Below, in pieces: positions 19,534 through 24,017 of a stretch of DNA of 24,017 bases (the first letter of the stretch is position 1; every line of letters begins with the position of its first letter). Position numbers and translations under genes: made by a program. The DNA comes from Pisolithus tinctorius (Eukaryota; Basidiomycota; Agaricomycetes; Boletales; Pisolithaceae): assembly GCA_024663395.1 (NCBI GenBank), contig JANFAH010000210.1:1-24017 (forward strand), written 5' to 3'. The notes beneath the pieces are model-generated. The model saw nothing but the letters and a program-made list of their open reading frames with translations. It made no database searches and was not told the DNA's origin.

Positions 19534-21340
19534 TTATGCAATCTTGACCGTCTATACCACATACCGTCAACGATTATATAAAAAACCCCAAATAAACTCA
19601 CCTTTGCATACAAAGATTCCACGACCTTCCCAACCTGCTCAAGTGTATCAATTGCAGCACCATACGTATCCTATCAACGGACAAGTCAGTAACGTGACGT
19701 GGCACTGCAAGCAAGCACTACTTACGTCACTTCGGTTCGTCAAAGACTAATAGACGTCCCTTTCCTTGATCGAGGACGCCATAAAACACTTTGTCCAGTA
19801 TCATCTGGGACAGCCTTTATGAACAAAACGCAGGTGAGTGCGTTACGAGTAATTGTGTATGGTGAAAAAGCTCACTTTGCCTCGACGTCCTGTCGACCTT
19901 GACCGACTTGTTTGGCGACGTAATCGATCTCGACGACGGAATAGGTTCAATGATGCGTAACAGGTTCTGTTCGAGAAGCGTATCGTAAAGCGCCGCGAGG
20001 TGCGAACGGATCGTGGGGTCCGACGAGAGTTCTGCCCAACACGATGGTCGGAGGATGAGGGAAATGGAACATTCATCGAGGGGAGACGCACCATCTTTAT
20101 AATCCCTTAGCACCTTTTCGAATTCAGCCAAGTTACGGTTTTGGTGGGCAAGCGCTATCGCACGCATACATTCGATCTCACGCAGTTGAGCATATTTCAC
20201 CGCCAGTTTGATAGATAAAAGAGTGGTGACGTCCTCTGGCTGCGAGAAAGGTGAGTCTGGGACCAGTTCATGTGGAAGATACGCACGAGATTCAGCATGA
20301 CTTTGCATAGGAGCATATACTTCAATGCATTCAGTGCGCTCGGGTCATCTTGAGACGACATGTTCTCAAACGTTTCATAAAAGTAGGAGTAGGCAGTGGT
20401 ATAATCTTTATCCTCTGCGTGAAGAATCCCAGATTGTAAATCGAGGCTGCTTGTAGATGTGGTGGGCAGTATATCGAGTTAGCAGCCGTCCGAGCTGATG
20501 TGAGGGCAGCCTAGAATAGTCGAGTCGGGTGAGCTGTGTTCCGGAAGCAAGGAAGAATGTACCTTTGCTTTTACCAAGTTTCCGATGCCGCGATAGACAC
20601 GACTCTCGAGGAGATGGACTTCGGTGAGGATCATCTTGTCGTCCAATTTCTTGAGTTCGGTAAGGAGGGTATCTATCCGTGTCAGAGCAGCTTTAAACTG
20701 TGAAGCTTCCAACTGGCTAGTGGATATGAGAAATACATGCACAGCATATATGTATGGCGAGACTCACAGCGAGACGAGACGGATTTCCAAGCTGTGTTTG
20801 AGGAATATCCGTTTCTCGCGTTTCGACCAGTCGATGTTATCCAGTAGAACGTCAATTTGGGTCTGACGACTATTGGGTATGTCGTTGAAGTAATTGAGTA
20901 GGGTACGAACTACATGGGTGAACGTGAGTTTCAGTACAGTAACTGGAGCATTGGCACACACTGAGTTTTGCAGTTTTGGCTTTCGCGGTGGACGACATGA
21001 ACGATCTCGAGAGGGTGATCACCTCTGCCAACCCTTGTGCATTTCTGCTCGTCCATGAGGGCGACTGTGACAAGGAGGAATCGGCAAGTGGGCTCACCTC
21101 TGATCTCGGTATAGTTCTGCGAGTTTAATCATGGCGTTTTCTTGGTCTCGCAGTACCTGATCTCTCTCGACATTGGACGGCGATGCTGTTGGGGGTGAAG
21201 TGATTGGGTAGCTTGGATGGCATCGAACACAAGTGACAAACTGACAAACCTGATGAGACGAGAATTTGCTTGTAAATCTCTTCTGCCCGTGCTGGGTTGG
21301 CATTCTTGGCTTCGTCCAGCAGTGCTTGGTTGGTGGTCAT
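19534..21340 (-). CDS. RPN6: 26S proteasome lid subunit RPN6 (PSMD11), 11 exons, frame breaks
   Basis: PCI-domain scaffold subunit of the 19S regulatory particle lid, which clamps lid to ATPase ring and core in the nucleus and cytosol. Exons: 21340-21250, 21185-21098, 21044-20962, 20909-20768, 20716-20563, 20510-20287, 20239-20092, 20031-19876, 19814-19726, 19670-19602, 19551-19534; about 420 aa, the usual length. Recognised segments: [116 protein letters not shown], and a last exon of only 18 nt encoding TVKIA. Three small frame breaks remain after splicing: one base missing near 20447, one missing near 19947 (probably in a CC run before TATTCC), and a one-base gain or two-base loss near 19730. 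The divergent RPN7 starts 101 bp away. Confidence 0.93.
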
Positions 21341-21367
21341 GGTGGTGGTGGTGGTGGTGGTGGTGGT
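21341..21367. repeat. (GGT)9 microsatellite in RPN6 leader
   Basis: Nine perfect GGT units directly abut the RPN6 start codon, reading ACC repeats in the RPN6 mRNA direction and ending in a CACCATG start context. Confidence 0.95.
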
Positions 21368-21441
21368 GTGGTGACGCGTCCGTCGTGGGACTACTAACAC
21401 CAGGCACTGACGCGTTCCTCCTACTTCCAAGCAACCTAGCC
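21341..21441. promoter_or_regulatory. Bidirectional promoter of RPN6 and RPN7
   Basis: Only 101 bp separate the two start codons, so both 5' UTRs and the shared promoter must lie here. It holds a (GGT)9 run beside the RPN6 start, and the octamer TGACGCGT twice in the same orientation (21372-21379 and 21408-21415). The core ACGCGT equals the MluI cell-cycle box known from ascomycete yeasts. The yeast proteasome element GGTGGCAAA is not present. No TATA box seen. Confidence 0.7.
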
Positions 21442-22973
21442 ATGGCCGACGACACTGTCCTCCCCATACCGAATCTCAGCCTCCCACAACACCTGTTTAC
21501 ACTTATAAACCCTTCTCTGGGCCATCTACACGATGTTGCACGCAAATCGCTCTTGGAAGGGATTAAGGCAGACAGTGCGTAGACACTTAACGATCAAACG
21601 CTGGCTCATATCGGTGCAGACATGGCCCCCTACTATCGGGCGCTCACCTCTTCTAGTGGGATAGACGTTGATCCAGCACTCCTCGAATCCATGGAAAAGG
21701 CAAACGAAGAGCAACTCAAGAAATTGGATGAACGTCTGGCTGAAGCCCAGAAGACAGAGGGGGAATCTGAAATATCGGACGCCTTGAAGGCGAGGGCCAA
21801 CCATCTCACTCGGATAGGTGACAAGGTATATCCTAGGCGATCCCGGTTTGCAATCCCGAGCTTATGGGGAATGTATGTAGGATGCGGCTGTCGCTGCCCA
21901 ACGACTTGCCTTGGAGAAAACACCGGGCCTTGGGTCAAGGATAGATATTACCCTGACTCTCATCCGAATAGGTTTCTTCTTTGGAGATAATACCCTCATC
22001 ACCGAGAACCTTGCCGGAGCGGAAAAGTGGGTCCACGGACGCTAGCCATTTCTTTCACTTATGTGATTTGGGCAGACTCATTGAGGAAGGGGGTGATTGG
22101 GACAGACGGAATCGTCTTAAGGTGTATCGTGGCTTACACGCAGTTTCCATTCGGCAGTTTAAATTGGGGGGCGAGCTGTTGCTCGATGCCCTGTCCACGT
22201 TCACTGCTACGGAACTCATCTCCTATAATGACTTCGTTGCACTCGCCGTCATCAGCAATACGCTCACCCTCCCAAGGGTAGACTTGAAGAAAAAGGTGAG
22301 CGATCCGTCCGCTTTGTGGCGTGGTTTATAGTTCATGTCACTCATTATCGCTGCTTCCACCCAGCTCATTGCCTCTCCTGAGGTCATCTCGGTTCTTCCT
22401 GAATTGCCTGTCCTGGAAGATCTTCTGCGGAATCTCTATGACTGCCACTACGCAAAGTTTTTCGTAGCGTTAGGTACGCTCTCACCGCAATCCTTATCAA
22501 TGAACCCACACAAACTGACGTCAACTTTTTCTTTTCATGGAATTATTACCCTGTCCACTATGATGGGGTTCTGTCGACAGCCACACTCGAACAAACGTAT
22601 TTACTCCCTTCCCGACTTTTGTCTCCCCACACTCGATACTATGTGCGCGAAATGCGTATCCTCGCCTATGCACAACTATTGGAATCGTATCGGAGCGTGA
22701 CGCTAGAGAGTCTCGGTGGCGCGTTTGGCGTGAGCGTTGACTACATCGACAGGTGGGTCGATTTTTCTTTTTGGTAGGATGTACTGAAGGGACTGGCGTA
22801 GGGAACTCTCGCGGTTCATTGCAAATGGGCGGTTGCATTGCACGATCGATAAAGTGCATGGGATTGTGGAGACGACCAGACCGTCGATCAAGACGGCACA
22901 ATATGAGAAAGTGGTCAAGCAGGGGGATGTACTGTTGAATTCCCTGCAGAGACTCAGTAAAGTACTGTACTGA
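21442..22973 (+). CDS. RPN7: 26S proteasome lid subunit RPN7 (PSMD6), 7 exons, intact
   Basis: PCI-domain subunit of the 19S lid, required for lid assembly with RPN3, RPN6 and others. Exons 21442-21574, 21620-21825, 21881-22026, 22076-22295, 22365-22473, 22581-22752 and 22802-22973 join in frame to 385 aa, matching the family length. Recognised parts: [19 protein letters not shown] at the start, [29 protein letters not shown] with [80 protein letters not shown] and, in the winged-helix part of the PCI domain, [19 protein letters not shown]. It ends with LQRLSKVLY. Introns are 45-107 bp with regular GT-AG ends. There is no frame break, in contrast to RPN6 next to it. Head-to-head with RPN6, which suggests balanced expression of two lid subunits. 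Confidence 0.95.
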
Positions 22974-23055
22974 TCACTGGCTGGCATTAGTGTGGACTTT
23001 CCTTGCGTAATCGTAAACTGATCTGGGGTTGTCGGTTCACATTATTATCTGACCA

Positions 23056-23840
23056 TTTTGGACGTCGAGGGATGTGCCATTATCCAATGAAATAGCAATC
23101 CGAGGCGACCAGCACGCCACATACAGGTTCGGCGACGGGTCCGTCATCGTCACTATCCATTGGACACTCAGCAATCGTGACCCGGAGGAAGACACAGTGT
23201 TATTCAAACTACATTCGAGCCTACTCGCTCGAAACTCGACATACTTGGGCCGCGTTCCCAAAGGACCGGGTACAGATGAAGGGGAGTCAGTCGAGTCGAA
23301 TAACTCGCGAATATCACAGGTGACAGTCCCACCTGGACTTGGCGTACGGGTGGAAGAATTCGTGTCATTACTGGAACATCTATGCCATGATACGTGAGCG
23401 TTTTTCAGTGTCTACGTTGCAACAACCATGGCTCGATATCAGGTGTTATATTGACGATTGAACTCCCCCCTTCCTCCTCACAGCCCTCTACCATTGAAGT
23501 CTCCAATCATGTCGCTTCGATCCTTCGCGCGACCTCCCGATCACAGCTCGACCTTCCCGGCTTACGCGCTCTCGTACGAAGCTACTTAGAAGCGATGTTT
23601 CCAAGTGGTCCTTTACCGATTACGCATCTAGATCATCTCGAGGAGGCATTGGCACTGACGACGGCGTATGACATCAGATGGGTAAGTCCGTCTCCGTCGA
23701 CTCAACCGTTTTTTTGTACCCGTATTGGGACGGACTAACGTCTGGATCGGTCCCATCGTGTGATCAACAGGTTTCTGTACCGGAGAATAATTGTGCTCGT
23801 CCTCAGATCCGGAAGGGCATTTATTACACTCTCATCATGA
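23056..23840 (+). CDS. BTB/POZ-domain protein (gene model incomplete)
   Basis: Agaricomycete-type BTB protein; such proteins are commonly adaptors or of unknown function. Exon A (to 23393) encodes YRFGDGSVIVTIHW, then LFKLHSSLLARNSTYL, the start of the BTB fold, then EEFVSLLEHLCHD. Exon B encodes VASILRATSRSQLDLPGLRALVR, YLEAMFPSGPLPI and HLEEALALTTAYDI, typical of the region following BTB in these proteins. Intron 2 (from the GTAAGT at about 23682 to the CAACAG ending at 23770) leads to a short last exon FLYRRIIVLVLRSG with the stop at 23838-23840. Two problems: no ATG is in frame before exon A (an in-frame stop lies at 23050), so the true start is probably in an upstream exon; and the donor at 23394 and the acceptor ending at 23483 do not match in phase by one base. 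Confidence 0.7.
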
Positions 23841-24017
23841 CAACTGACTTTGAAACAGAAATGGGGAGTGCTGGGTTGCAGCTACTAAGCAGTGATGGTC
23901 ACCAGGGTTGGCAACTCTGGTCCAGACTCACCTAGGGATTGGACTGGCCCAGATGAATTGGTCTCCAAACACATGACCACCTCAAAAGCTATAACACTAT
24001 GACATGAATCACCTTGC
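23841..24017. other. Right edge, nothing recognised
   Basis: 177 bp after the BTB stop codon with no identifiable feature. Confidence 0.5.

Overview
The window looks like nuclear DNA of a filamentous basidiomycete, most likely an Agaricomycete. Genes are packed closely. Nearly every coding region is cut by short GT-AG introns of about 47-130 bp, and the protein families (26S proteasome subunits, a fungal mitochondrial ribosomal protein, an Slc44/PNS1-type protein, fungal half-size ABC and HXXXD acyltransferases, wax-synthase-like MBOATs, a NIS1-like secreted protein, a BTB protein) are typical of that group. No rRNA, tRNA, CRISPR array or intact transposon was recognised. Exon structures below were assembled by hand from reading frames, splice signals and family resemblance; none was checked against a database or transcripts.

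Left part (1-10.1 kb), all on the minus strand: an HXXXD O-acyltransferase (666-2420, five exons, one frame break); mitochondrial large-subunit protein mL54 (3259-3723); a PNS1/choline-transporter-like membrane protein (3946-6866, five exons, intact); and a half-size ABC exporter (7167 to about 10077, eleven exons). One ABC intron holds an uninterrupted run of 65 C (G on the sense strand) next to its 3' splice site.

Middle (10.6-12.5 kb): a possible HNH-nuclease gene fragment runs into a decayed, inverted second copy of the PNS1 N-terminal coding region (11020-11553). After it comes an intact small secreted protein of the NIS1 effector type (11903-12470) with a TATA box.

Tandem array (13.4-19.3 kb): three minus-strand copies of a wax-synthase-like membrane O-acyltransferase. 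Copy 1 is intact. Copy 2 has three frame breaks and a lost upstream start. Copy 3 is heavily broken. All keep the same intron position and a similar core-promoter motif.

Right part (19.5-24 kb): genes for two 26S proteasome lid subunits, RPN6 (minus) and RPN7 (plus), stand head to head with only 101 bp between start codons. A BTB-domain gene follows. RPN7 is perfectly intact, while RPN6 needs three small frame corrections. Because RPN6 is normally essential, some frame breaks in this window may be sequence errors rather than true gene decay.
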